This document shows, piece by piece, positions 22,401-34,500 of a stretch of 64,000 nucleotides of DNA. Source of the stretch: Amyelois transitella (taxonomy: Eukaryota > Arthropoda > Insecta > Lepidoptera > Pyralidae). A program made the position numbers and the translations under genes. Numbering within the stretch: position 1 is the stretch's first letter; the number at the start of each line of letters is the position of its first letter. Location: contig NC_083512.1 of the NCBI RefSeq assembly GCF_032362555.1, forward strand, positions 8,110,001 through 8,174,000, in the 5' to 3' direction. A model generated the notes under the pieces. The model was not told where the DNA came from, did no database searches, and was given only the letters and a program-made list of their open reading frames with translations.

Positions 22401-25400
22401 CAGGCGGGAGTATGTATGGTGAGTGATTTACTCCCCAAGCTGTCTCCGCTGGCGTGCGCGTACGCACGAGCTCGCGGCGCCGATCGCATGAGCTCGTTCG
22501 GCGATTTCGTCGCGTTATCTTGCGACTGTGACGAGCCAACGGCTAGGATCATATCAAGGTCAGTAAACGAAATAAAAATAATAGTCCGATGAATGCCTCC
22601 TGCATTCATCGTCCAGACTGCCATCAAAGGGAAGTTCTTCCGCCAGGCTAGGTGTTATGTCTGGGGAATCGCGGCTCCGACGATGTTGTGTCGGTTGTAA
22701 ATGTATCTGACAGACTTTGTATATGCCTGGGGAAGTTGTTCCAACAATGTTGTATTTATGCTCTAATACGTAGAAACTTTTCTTGCGCAATTTTAAATCT
22801 GCGCTACTATTGGCTGATGGTGTGAGCATTCTGTTCTGTTATTGGCTGGCGATTCTCTCGTAGAGATGTCGCCACAGACTAACTGGTTGGCTGACATATC
22901 AACACACAGTTCAAACCGTTAGGTTTAGAGTTTTTGGGATTTGGCATGTAGGTTCCTAAAGTGGTTTAGGTGTGCATCAACTCATATTAGAAGTGATTCC
23001 TTAGCTATAAGTCCGCCTTTGTTTCTACTTCATAGGTATTTTTTTTATTGGCAATAAAAAAATTACCTCGAATTCCCATTTTGTCTCTTGTCTCCTTCAA
23101 AGCAGGCCAGTCTAAAAAATACTTTTTTTAATGAGAAGTTAAAAATAAAAATTTATTGCTTTTATTTTAGGGAAGTATCAGATGGAGTGATCGCCCCGGG
23201 GTACACCCCAGCGGCTCTTGAGATTCTGAAGAAGAAGAAGGGAGGCAACTATTGCGTGCTACAGGTAACTACAAATTTCCATGCTGGTGTGGTAGCGAAG
23301 AAATGAACACAGTAGTGTCTTGTACCAGATGCTTGTCTTCCCGTGCAGATTGTAAAAGTCAATCAAGGGAAAGACTAATACACTTGTGAACATTTAAGAT
23401 AATGTGTGATTTATTTATGTAGGTATTGTACCTACAACATTTGACAGGAATTAATAATTTCAAGTCCTCTCTACTGAGAGAAGATTTAAAATTATTCGCG
23501 TCACTCTGTTAGCTTCTACTGAGATGCGAACAGAGTTAAGCGGAAAATTTACGTGCAATTAAACTTAGTAAGAGTATTATAGAAAGTAGCCATGCGCAAT
23601 AAAGGCAGGTTAAGAGGTTTTGGAAGCATTATAATTATATGGAGCCCGATACGAAAATATAAAAATTATAAACATAAATATCATTCATTATTTAATTACA
23701 TGACTTTTTTGTGAAGCCCTGTACAAAATGTCCCTTTCATTCTTATATCAAAGTAATCGCTACAAACCTGCAGTAATCCATGTAATCAAGGTAGGTCTTA
23801 CAAACTATATAACCATATTTTTGACCATTTTTTACCAGATGGATGCAAGCTACGAACCGGATTTAATAGAACAAAAGACTATCTACGGCCTCACCTTGGA
23901 ACAGAGAAGAAACGATGCCAAAATCACTCCGGAGCTGTTTAAAAATGTGGTAACCGATGTCAAGAGGATGCCAGAAAGCGCTATAAGAGATCTAATTGTA
24001 GCCACCATAGCACTGAAATATACGCAGAGTAATTCTGTGTGTTACGCTAAAGATGGACAGGTAATTTTTGTTTTAAATTGAACTTTTAGGATTTATTTTT
24101 GTAGGCATATTTCACACATTTGTCACATTCGAAACTTAAAGACGTATTTAAATATCGAATGTTACAAATATTATATAATAGGCACAGTTAACGAATATTT
24201 AAAATTCGTAAGCTCAATTTTTTTTTAAATAAGGTGATCGGCATCGGCGCTGGACAGCAATCTCGCATACACTGCACTCGTCTAGCTGGCGGCAAGGCCG
24301 CGTTGTGGTGGACTCGCCGCCACCCTCGCGTGCTCCACATGAAGTTCCGGCCGGGGGTCACTCGCGCCGTGCAGTCTAACGCTATCGACAATTATGTCAA
24401 TGGCACCGTGGGTAAGTCTCCTAGAGAGTAATCATGTTTGTTGTATATAATTAATTTCTATGGGTGTGTTGGAACAAATAGTTGGTATTCCATATACGAC
24501 CAGATCAGCGTCGAAGTTAATGGCGGTTTCTCTCGTCGTGCAGTCTAACGCTATCGACAATTATGTCAATGGCACTTTGAGCAATTAAGTCTCATAACAT
24601 AGCGAGAGTGAAGTTTCGCCTACCACAGCTAGTAATATGCTGCATAAAACTTATTGTGTTCCAGCACTTGAGACCTAGACTACACTAGATGACCGGACCG
24701 GCATCAAAGCGCCAATGGTAACGCGATGAATAAGACAGTATTCTTTAGACACAAACAACGCTACGGAATTGAGTCTCACGATCTTGATTAATGATTTACC
24801 AGACACCTGTATATATAAAAATCTTCTGTTATTCACTGACAGACAATGCACAGCCCAAACCACTGATTTGAAATTTGGCGTGTAGGTTTCTTATGTTGTC
24901 TAAGGTGCATTTAGAGGCGATTTCCTGAAATTTCCAAGGGATCGGGGATTTTTTGCCTAAATAAAACTTGTTTTTTCGCAATTTGAAAAACAGTATTTAT
25001 TTACAGGTTCTGACCTACCGTTTGAGCAGTTCAACTCTGTTTTCGATGGTGCCCCTCCCGCGCTCTTGACCTCAGAGGAAAGAGAGGAGTGGGTCAAGAA
25101 GATGGACAATGTGGCCCTGGCCTCTGACGCCTTCTTCCCGTTCAGAGACAACATCGATAGGGCTGTGCAGGTTTGTAAAAAACATTTGTTTTTCATAATC
25201 TGTATATTCAAAAAAATTTTGTTTCTTTTGTAAACTCTTTATTACACATAAAAAATAAACAAATTCCAAAAAGTGATTGGATTAAAAAATTTATATATGT
25301 ACAGTAAGTAGTGGACCTACCCCAATCGGGATTTCTTCTAGTCTACAAAAATAAAAAAGAAAATTCTTATAAAAAAGGCAGCGCACATAAATACATCGAT

Positions 25401-25791
25401 GAAGCGTTATAATAATTTACTTTTTTCAATTAAATATTAATGAATCAAATGACTTACATAAATAAGTTTTAATGTTTAACAAAATAAAAAAAATGTTAAA
25501 GAAGAAAAATGTTTCTCTCCCTACTACTTGAAAACGATCGGAAACGATCTTCGTAACGTGATTATTAAAAAGATACATATGTTGCACACTTACACATTTT
25601 GACAATCATTTTTAGGACGAGTCAAGATATTTTGATGTCTTTTTCTTGAAAAAATTTGTTTTTTTTTTTAGTGTGGCGTAAAGTACATCGGCAGCCCGGC
25701 AGGATCGAACAATGACGAAGAAGTGATCAAAGCGTGTAATGAACATAAAATTGTAATGTCTCATACCAACCTTCGGCTTTTCCATCATTAA
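19499..25791 (+). CDS. ATIC: Bifunctional purine biosynthesis protein ATIC/PurH (AICAR transformylase / IMP cyclohydrolase)
   Basis: Eleven exons: 19499-19520, 19902-20118, 20278-20553, 20974-21086, 21898-22121, 22404-22558, 23171-23264, 23839-24060, 24234-24411, 25007-25170 and 25672-25791. The product is 594 residues (human about 592), with every junction in phase. It carries out the last two steps of de novo IMP synthesis in the cytosol: formyl transfer from 10-formyl-THF to AICAR, then ring closure. The N-terminal cyclohydrolase (MGS-like) domain shows [44 protein letters not shown] with the catalytic-type Lys, and CNLYPF. The linker shows [13 protein letters not shown]. The transformylase domain shows [11 protein letters not shown], with the Lys-His pair at about 267-268, then [42 protein letters not shown] and [10 protein letters not shown]. 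The C-terminus is the family-typical TNLRLFHH. The small first exon encodes only 7 residues. The exon 4 donor is the unusual GTTGGT, chosen because it alone rebuilds YGMNPHQ. Confidence 0.97.
21603..21888 (+). repeat. Dispersed repeat, family D (retroposon 3' end)
   Basis: It begins with GACTAGCTATGCCCGCGACTTCGTCCGCGTGG, the signature found at the ends of many lepidopteran retroposons. It continues through TTATATAGCTTAAAGCCT...CCTTCCTCGATAAATGG to AGATTAGCGCGTTCAAACAA and TTTATAATATTAGTATAGAT. A second copy is at 51950-52120. This copy ends about 12 bp before the splice acceptor of ATIC exon 5. Confidence 0.8.
22600..22875 (-). repeat. Dispersed repeat, family C copy in ATIC intron 6
   Basis: It shares CTTCCGCCAGGCTAGGTGTT, GCGGCTCCGACGATGTTGT and TAGAGATGTCGCCACA with the copy at 9640-9918, with a partial internal repetition of the CCTGGGGAA segment. 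Confidence 0.8.
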
Positions 25792-26989
25792 TTTTATAAA
25801 AATGTGCTAGTAATTTGGCACAGAATTTAAAAATCTTTTGAAGAATCTGACTCCCTCATAATCTCAGTTTCATTGGAGAACATAAATATTTTTTATACAG
25901 CGCGTATTTCTTCTTGTTGGAGTTTCTCTCAATAAGGGGACTTAACTGCATCATTTCCATTTTAACTTTCGACGCCGCTGTTCGAAATAGCGTGAAAATT
26001 CCAGAATTAAAAAACTTTTGAAGTGTGTTCATACATTCCAAATACAAAATTTGTTTGTTATTTTAATAAAAAATTACTCATAAAAAGGAAATTTAAGGCA
26101 GCGCCTTATGTAAATTAATGAAGCAACATTCCTTTAGCGGTGATATAAGTCTTCCAAATGTTTTAATAAGATATTTTATCGTTATGCCATACATACATCA
26201 AAATCTTGTAAAGATGAATGGTAACTGATTATGGATGTTTTATATATATTTTTTTAAAAGGTAATACCTAAATATACAGAGAGGTTAAATTGATCGTGTG
26301 TTATTATTATTACATAATAAATTCAGCAACACTAAGGGTAAGAACTATTATATTAGTATATAAGAAAAAATATACATTTATTAAGAATCTGAGGATAAAA
26401 ACTTGTAAAGCTTTTCAATAAAAATTGTAATTAATAAAATGCTTTTGTTTTATTTATATTGTTCACATTCAGCAGAGGTATGTACTTCGCTCTTACATTT
26501 ATATTTACTGTTATATATGTATATAAGCTTATGTACAAACAATCAATTTATGTAAGCATAGATTTTACACTAAAATAAATCTAAATTATTTTCTATTCTC
26601 ACAGAGATCCATTTTCATTGCAATTTATTGACTACTAGCTCTCGCCTGTGGCCCATGTAATTTTCCGTATTTCATTAACACTAAATGAATGCAAAATTTC
26701 ATGGAGATCGTTTCAGTGGTCTGATCAAAGGTGAAGAGGTTACAAACAAACCTCCTGCGCAATTTGGTGATTCTTTCACCACATAGACATTTACGATTTC
26801 CGCAGGAACGTAATTTTATTTTAACAATTTACGCTGGATCTAAGTCATATTATTTAATGCATGCGTGTTCAATGGATACGTACTTTATAAATGCAAATGT
26901 TGATAGGTACCTACATATACAAATTATCTAATTTACCGCGAATCGATTCGCAAATATCTACAAAATATGTTTGAGCATTTTGTCCTTTT

Positions 26990-27590
26990 TTAGGGTTCCG
27001 TACGTCTGAATACAAAAACGGAAACCTTATAGGATCACTCGTGTGTCTGTCCGTCGCTTACAGTCAATTATCTCCGAATCTATTAGACCGATTAAGTTGA
27101 AATTTGGTACACATATCAATTCCTGTGACCCAAACACAGAGGTGTGACGTGAGCAGATGAAATCTGTATATGGGTCATTTTAGGGGGGGAAGGGGAAAAT
27201 AAAAAAAAAAAATTTCTGAAAACTGCATCGTGTGGCATATCAAATGAAAGGTCTTGTTAAGAAGATCTTAAATGTATTTTTTTGTAATTTTAAAATAAAT
27301 AGTTTCCAAGTTATTCAAGAAAATAGACGAAAATTGACCATTCCCCCCCTTATCTCCGAAACTACTGAATCTAAAATTTTGAAAAAAATACTGAAATTAG
27401 TCTTCTCCTTATAGATTATAGGAAAACCTATAAGAAGTCCATGATATTAAAATAACATGGTAAATCACTCAATATTGTGCGTACCAACTTACATTTGCAG
27501 GTGGAATGTGTGGGAGAACATATTTTTAGTTACCACAAACAAATTTGGGTCAGATTCACGCGAGTTCAACTCGCACTTGTCCCCTTTTTT
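26990..27590. repeat. Dispersed element beginning TAGGGTTCCGTACGTC
   Basis: It opens with TTTAGGGTTCCGTACGTCTG and AACGGAAACCTTATAGGATC, then CTGTCCGTC and TAGACCGATTAAGTTGAAAT. This arrangement is familiar from a very widespread lepidopteran repeat. It ends near TCAACTCGCACTTGTCCCC. Identification rests on recognition of the text and not on a second copy in this window. Confidence 0.6.
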
Positions 27591-27629
27591 TCTAATAGGT
27601 ACGTAGTATTACGCATACAACGATGTGTT

Positions 27630-27662
27630 GTACTTATCATACCCTGATAGCGGGGATTTTAA
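27630..27662 (+). promoter_or_regulatory. Possible kappaB-like site next to GATA motifs upstream of Relish
   Basis: GGGGATTTTA at 27652-27661 differs at one position from the insect kappaB pattern GGGRAYYYYY. It is preceded by TTATCA (GATA on the minus strand) and CTGATAG within 20 bp. Paired kappaB and GATA sites are typical of insect immune promoters, and NF-kB genes are often self-regulated. It lies 0.9 kb before the ATG, and the transcription start is unknown. Confidence 0.3.
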
Positions 27663-28557
27663 TGACGCATCGTCTTTATTTGGCATCGGTTCTTCCCCGA
27701 GCCGAAAGTCATGCTAGCGGCCGGCCGTGGTGAAATTTTCCCCATATTTATCCTTTGCGACGTAAGCACATAATGTTGCCATGTTACATATATTTCCCTA
27801 ATATTTAACCAGTAACTTTTTGTAAATTACAATTTCACATATGGAAATTTCTAAACCTGAATGACTGATAATATCTCTTGACACTTGGTGGTACTAATCC
27901 GGAGCTCTGGATCAGTTGCATCTCATTTTATTTTCAGAGCGATCCACGCAACAGATCTTTTTATTTTAATTTCAGTGGCTCAACGACAACATATTATTTT
28001 ATGTATAACTTGTCCCGCGCTTTTGATTTTTAATTTAAGTAAGAAGGTTATTTCTCTACTGGCGAGAGTAAGCTCCTTAATCTATGAGGAAAAGAAATGC
28101 TATGTAATTTATGTTTAGACAAACTGACGGACATGACGAAACTATATGGATTTGGTATTTGGCCAAGGAACCCAAAAATGATGCTTTGAAAATTTTAATG
28201 GAATTAAAAACGTAGTGGTTATATTCTCTTTGAATTTTTATTTCAAGGCAAAATTAATTATTTAGAGGGCAATGAGTACATAGTTATAGTCTTGTCACTG
28301 TCAAGTCAAATCAAGTTGAAATTTATCCCATCCATGGAAATTCCAGGAAGCGAATAAAAAATTGAGAAACAAACCAAGTTGCAATGTTGCAATGGATGGA
28401 TGTGTTGTGCGATAAATTTTAAAGTGTTAGCTGTTAAATTTGTCGTGGAGTTGGTATTTGAAAAAAGAAACTTACAGTAAAAGTGCCATACATATATAAA
28501 TCAGTTGTTTGTCAACATACTATACATCTATCTTTCGGCTTGCAAAGTAATGTAACC

Positions 28558-31500
28558 ATGTCTTCTAGTGGTCAGGATTTTGAGACATCTAGTGTAGATT
28601 CTCCGCAGCCCTACGATTCTCCATATAGCTCTCCATCTCAACAAGTACCGCAATTGGCGTTTACATTAACTACTCTTAAAATGAATACTGGTAAGTAAGA
28701 AACAAAATATGCAATTAAACTATTATTTATACTCACAACTATGAAGCTCTTGAGAATCAGATTTATTCCTTTTTAATGAAGCATTTTTTTTGATTTTGAA
28801 TCTCAACAGCCTTTCCTATCATGTAGTCCAGGTCTTGTTTGTCTACTTGTGCCACAATGCCAGCATTGTGGACACAGGTAGACAAAGTGATTTTTGTCTG
28901 ATCTTTGCAATTCGGAATGCATGAATGACTTACTTCCGAGTCATTAGTACATATCCACAGTAAGATGTAAACAATCACCTTGGAATGGGTACACTCTTTT
29001 TAGTTAACATTAACAAAGTCCTTTCTGATCAGAGAGTCTAAGAAGTAACTAAACTACTGATAGAATCACTCAGTAGACAGCCTCTGTAGCTCAGTGGTAG
29101 TGTGCTTGTCTGTGACACCAGAGGTCTTGGATTCGAATCCCGGCAAGGGCATGATGAGTTACGAACTTTCTCTGATTGGCCTGGGTCTTGGATGTTTATC
29201 TATATAAGTATTTATTTTAAAATATAGTATTGTTGAGTTAGTATCCTGTAACACAAGTTTTGAACTTACTTCGAGGCTAACTCAATCTGTGTAATTTGTC
29301 CCATATATGTATATTTATTTATTATACTGTAACAGATTAAGCTTTTTCACCATGATAAGTTACTTAGAAGTGTGGTTCCCAGCACCAATAGAAAAAAAAA
29401 CTAATGCCACTCCATCTGTTTCCCATGGATGGCTTGTTAACTTGGGTTTCTTCTTTTTGTCTATGGGCTGGCAAACTGTCACTATTTGAGTCAACATATG
29501 TTACTACTGCTGTTATCCAGTGGAAATCACATCAGTGGCAAATATAGGTACTAATGGCAAAATATATTTGTTTAAGAGATAGATTTTGGTTAAGAGATAC
29601 ATTGTACATTACCATGAAAACTGGTAGCAATTATTTATGTACATAATTTGTGAAAAAAAAAAATTGCTTTGTGTCACCTGTGTTAGACAGAATTAAAGTC
29701 CAGTTTGTTTGTTACCTCTTCTCTCATTATCTACTGAACCAATCTTCTTGTAATTTCGCAATTGTACATAATTAAGGATCTGGAAAAGGAGATAAGCTAC
29801 CTTTCATCCCGGTGAAAACCATAGTTCCCTTGAGATTTGCGGAAAACCTGTATTCCTTTGTAGGTAAATTTGCGTGGACAATGCCACAGGTAAAAGCTCG
29901 TATTTTAATATGTTATGAGCATAGTGCCGTGTGGTTCCCGGCACCAATACAAAAAAGAATAGGACCAGTCCATCCCTTTCCCATTTATGTCGTAGCAGGC
30001 GACTAAGGGATAGGCTTACAAACTTGGGATTTTTGTTTAGGCGATGGGCTACCAACCTGTCACTATTTGAATCCCAATTCTATCATAAGCCAAATAGCTG
30101 AACGTGGCCATTCAGTTTTTTCAAGACTGTTGGCTCTGTCTACCCTGCTAGGGATATAGACGTGACCGTATGTATGTATGTAAGCATGGTAGTCCGTGTC
30201 CTTTATACTTATAGGATGCAGTTAGTGACAACTTTTTGCAGGCAGATAGTAATTAATTTATATAAATGGGAAGGTGTCATGTGGTTCCCGGCACTAAAGA
30301 ATAGGACCACTCTATCTCTTTATATAGCAAGGGATATAGATGTGGTAATATGTATGTAAGTAAGAAGTCAAAGTTTATAGGTAATAATTGATAGAGAATG
30401 GGTTTTCCAGAATTTGTTTACTTATGATATCAAGCAAAGCACAATATACCTAATTTATATTAATAATATATGGGCCTTACATTGTGTGTGCTAATTGATT
30501 TCATTCTGTGACATTGTTTTATCACAATTCTGACTTTAGAAACTATAATCACTATTATTTTTGTGATAATATTAACATACATTTATGAATACTTCTGCTC
30601 TGCCTTTCATATTTAAGCACAAACGACAACTTAAACTTTGTTGTTTGTGGTTATTTATAGTTTTATTATTATATTATTTTATTATTATATTATTACCTAC
30701 TTTTAGTGGGCATTTCTATCTACCTATGTGACCCTGATAACCACTCTATTTCTTTATGTTATTGAATATCTATACCAATTTATGCTATTATAAGGCGTGT
30801 TTTATGTTATGTACATGTATATTATAAACAGTTAAATTTTGTTTGTTTGTATAAAAATACGAGAATCCTACGGTACTGGGTTTAAAGGTACATAATCTGC
30901 AGGTGTAACTGGTGTGAGCCTTTGATAGGTCACTGCCTGATCTGATCGCAAACTGCCTGAAAAGGAATCTCAACCAGCCTTAATGATAAAAAAAAAAAAA
31001 TAATACGATAAGAATTTTAAGCTATGCTTGTTTCAAAATAAATGATAGTGTTTATGTCCTTGATTAGCATTCTCGGAACTCTGAAAGAGACACGCTTATT
31101 CAATCTTATCAGTGGTTTCATGCTAGTATAATAATTGTGCCAAATATTGTTTGTGTTTATTATTGCTTTAGTATGGAGAAGTCGGTATAATTTATAATAG
31201 AGTTATTTTTGACATTCGGTAGTAAGTCATTCCCTATACAGGAACATGGTCGAAAGGCGCACCCTGGGCTTCTGTCCAGAATGGGAATTGGAATTTATGG
31301 CAGAAGTAGGAAGGGCTTTCGCGGGCAACCCTATTAGGGTATTAGTTCTATTCCCTAAGATAAATATCGACAGGTAACATACTCTGTTTTTTTTTTTGCA
31401 GCAAATCGCCCTTTCCTCCGGATTGTTGAACAGCCTCAAGATCATTTCCGTTTCCGGTACAAGAGCGAAATGGTGGGAACGCATGGGTGCTTGCTTGGCA

Positions 31501-34500
31501 AGTCGAATCCCACGTCACGTAATAAAACTCACCCCACAGTTGAGGTAAGGCTTAAATTTTTATTAATAAGAGCCAAAAACATTCACTCACTCACGAAATA
31601 ACTGAAAACGAAATCTAAAAAAACTTCTGAGCCAATAAAGACGAAATTTGGCAAGAAAGTAATTATAACTAGGAGACGTCCCCAAAGAATGTTTGGAAAT
31701 TCCCGCGGGTGATAACGGGAATCTTCGTTTCATTCGGCCGCGAGCGCCGTCTAGTTTTATATCACACCGTACGGGAGAGACACAGCCAACAATCTCGAAG
31801 AAAAAACTGTAAGACCATATTCAGCACGGATGACTTAATGAATGATGGAATTTTAATACATCAAGAAACAAAACTCATCCTACAGATAACGTGAGGCTTA
31901 AATTTACCGAATTATGTTATTCCAAGTCAACATGACGCTGGCTCTTACCGCCTAGCTGCACCTTGAAGAATTAACTAGTTTAATTTACAATTTTTTCAAT
32001 TCAACACAAACATTGACGTACCTACTATAAACAAAAACACAAAGTAGGTATATTGTAGTGTTTGGGTCATGACCCAAACACTGTAACATCTCGCATGACT
32101 ATTCGTGAGGATCAGGTTCAGATCAGGATTTTGACCAGGAAAGTTTACCAATATTTAAAGTTTTTGGTTTTAATACAAAAGCATAACATCAGTGCAAGTG
32201 TACGGTCATTTACCTTTGCGCCTATTCGCCCGTGGCCCGTCTGCGAAACGCCAGTGGTATATTTTCCCAACATGTTGTTATCGCAAAACTTGTGAACAAA
32301 TCACGTACGACAAAATATGTAGTTCAACCCACGGGCATGGGTTTTGTGTATACTATTGATAGGATTGGTAAATTTTTTTTTTGGAAAACTAGAAAATTTG
32401 CAGTGAAATCACTTATGACGATGACACCTACAGAAGTTAATGTGACGCAGATGTCAACGCCACCTCCGAAAAGGCATAATAGGCATATGATATGGTGAGG
32501 CATATTAGTGGTTAATTACTGTAGCTGCTGTGAAACATACCGATTTGCTAGCTGCTTTTCTTTTAATGCTAAGAATTCGTATCAGGGAGTTTGTAGTATG
32601 GGAGCCCCATTTAATAATTACTTTATTGTTATTTGCTTATTAATTTTTTTCAAACTCTTAATTCAAACTAAAATTTTTGAATATTCAAGTAAATAAGTAT
32701 ATGAAAATTTTATCCGGCTGCCTTTATTAATATTGAGCAAAAAATACGAAGAACACGTTTATTTTATGGGGACCATAGTATTTTTTACTATTTGTTGTTA
32801 TACCGGCAAGGGAAATACATAACTTCTGAAAAAAACCTATCACGGTTTATAAGATACAGCTTGATAACATACAGATAGCGGAGGCTTAGTAATCATTTTT
32901 TCCTTTTAGGTACGGACAAACAGTAACTTGGTTTTTTTAACGAAGTTTTTGTTTATGTTATGACAGTTGGTGAACTACCCTGGAAGAGCCACAATCAGGT
33001 GTCGCTTGGCACAGGACAAAAACCCTGGGGAGCATCCTCATAGGCTGTTGGAGGACGACCAAGACCGTGACGTCAGCTATGAGGTGCCCGAACAAGGGAG
33101 CTACAAAGTCGGGTATGTAATAAGAAATTAATAACCAGAACAAAATACTACTAAATATTTAAAATAATATATACATAAGTATGCGAATAGGTTAAATACT
33201 TACAGGGCTCATAGGTTAAATAACTGTTTTCGACGGATTACCTACGGTTAACGTCTCAAAGTAATAAATATTAGTGACATATATTGAAAACCATTTGTTC
33301 TGAGATGTTATCTCAATTTTTATATAAATAACTTTAATAAAGCAATCCAGTTAAACCAATCCAGTAAATTTCTGACACTAACAACACGAGTGTTTCTCAG
33401 TAATAACAATGTGCGAGCATGAGCGCCTAACAAATGCTAGTTAAAATATTTTACAAGGATCGTTATTTATTATGTTTCGTTTCTAAAAGACTTATTGTTG
33501 TAACAAAGATAAAAAAGCACAAAAACAAAGTATTTTTAAGCAAACACGTGTCCTCGAAATGAAAGTTTATTTTTTATCTTAGGTTTGGCGGCATGGGCAT
33601 TATACACACCGCCAAGAAAGAGGTGCCAATGTTGCTATACAACAAATATAAACTTAACAGTCAAATGTCTCCTAAGGAGGTAAGATCAGTTTATAGAATT
33701 ATCCTTGTCTTCAAAATGTTTTCTTAGTACCACCTTTTTTGTACACCTTTGATTTAATCTCTGCTGTAAGCCTTGGGCCGGGGTAACCTTCACAATTCTT
33801 TTCTTTTTGATGGGCTCTCTTTCTTGATCTCTGTAACAGATATCAAATGTATGATATAATGTATTATCTATCTTTTTCTCTTCTTCGTCGTTCTATCCTG
33901 CTGTTACAGAGATCGAGCTTTATTTTATGGATTGTTCATTTAAGCTTTATTTACATTTTTTTTTATATACCTAACTGTAGTTTGTTGTTTTTACTTTAAA
34001 TTCTCGAGAAAAATTCCCGTTAAAATTGTTCCTTATCATATTAATATACGGCAACTGCAAAAAGCTGGAAAAATATATTTTTTAATGAGAGTGTCCTTAT
34101 TAAAACAATCATTTTTTAGTGATGATATGCACGTCATGAAAAGAACTCAACTTCGTTTGTGCAAGCTTATGTGACATGAATTATTATGAGTGACTTTAAG
34201 TAAGGCTCGCGCTGCGTGCCGGCGACTACGGGCGACCCAAGTCGCACCGCTCAGTAACGAAAAACAGTACCTACAGCGTGCGGTAGTCTAGCTACCAGAG
34301 ATTACTTGCGACCGTCTTCCACCTGGCTAAACCCCGGTTACACTTTTCTGGAGAGGAGCCCGGGGTGAGCCTTTTGATGGGTTTTTACACGAAGCGACTC
34401 ACGTCTGACCTCCGAAGCATTAGAAATGGGGAACCTAACCCATATTAGATCATAGTAACAGCTGCACTAGATGAATGTTCCTATTCCTTTAATCGCCTTT

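Larger units (their letters stand above)
25792..28557. other. ATIC 3' region and Relish upstream region
   Basis: No further gene is recognised. Several AATAAA/ATTAAT signals near 26415-26440 could end ATIC transcripts. A weak minus-strand open frame at 26047-25856 has no recognisable domain. Sequence around 26640-26760 (TTTCATGGAGATCGTTTCAG) resembles LINE-tail text. A long dispersed element occupies 26990-27590. The 27.6-28.5 kb part is single-copy-looking and probably contains the Relish promoter. Confidence 0.5.

Noticed and set aside
28483-28698. Upstream in-frame ATG as the Relish start
   Set aside because: The added residues (MPYIYKSVVCQ...) look like leader sequence. The ATG at 28558 gives the usual MSS-type start. 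It is kept as an alternative only.
29083-29155. tRNA gene with A and B boxes
   Set aside because: The sequence continues directly into a SINE body, lacks a closed acceptor stem, and a diverged copy exists at 12947. It is a tRNA-derived SINE.
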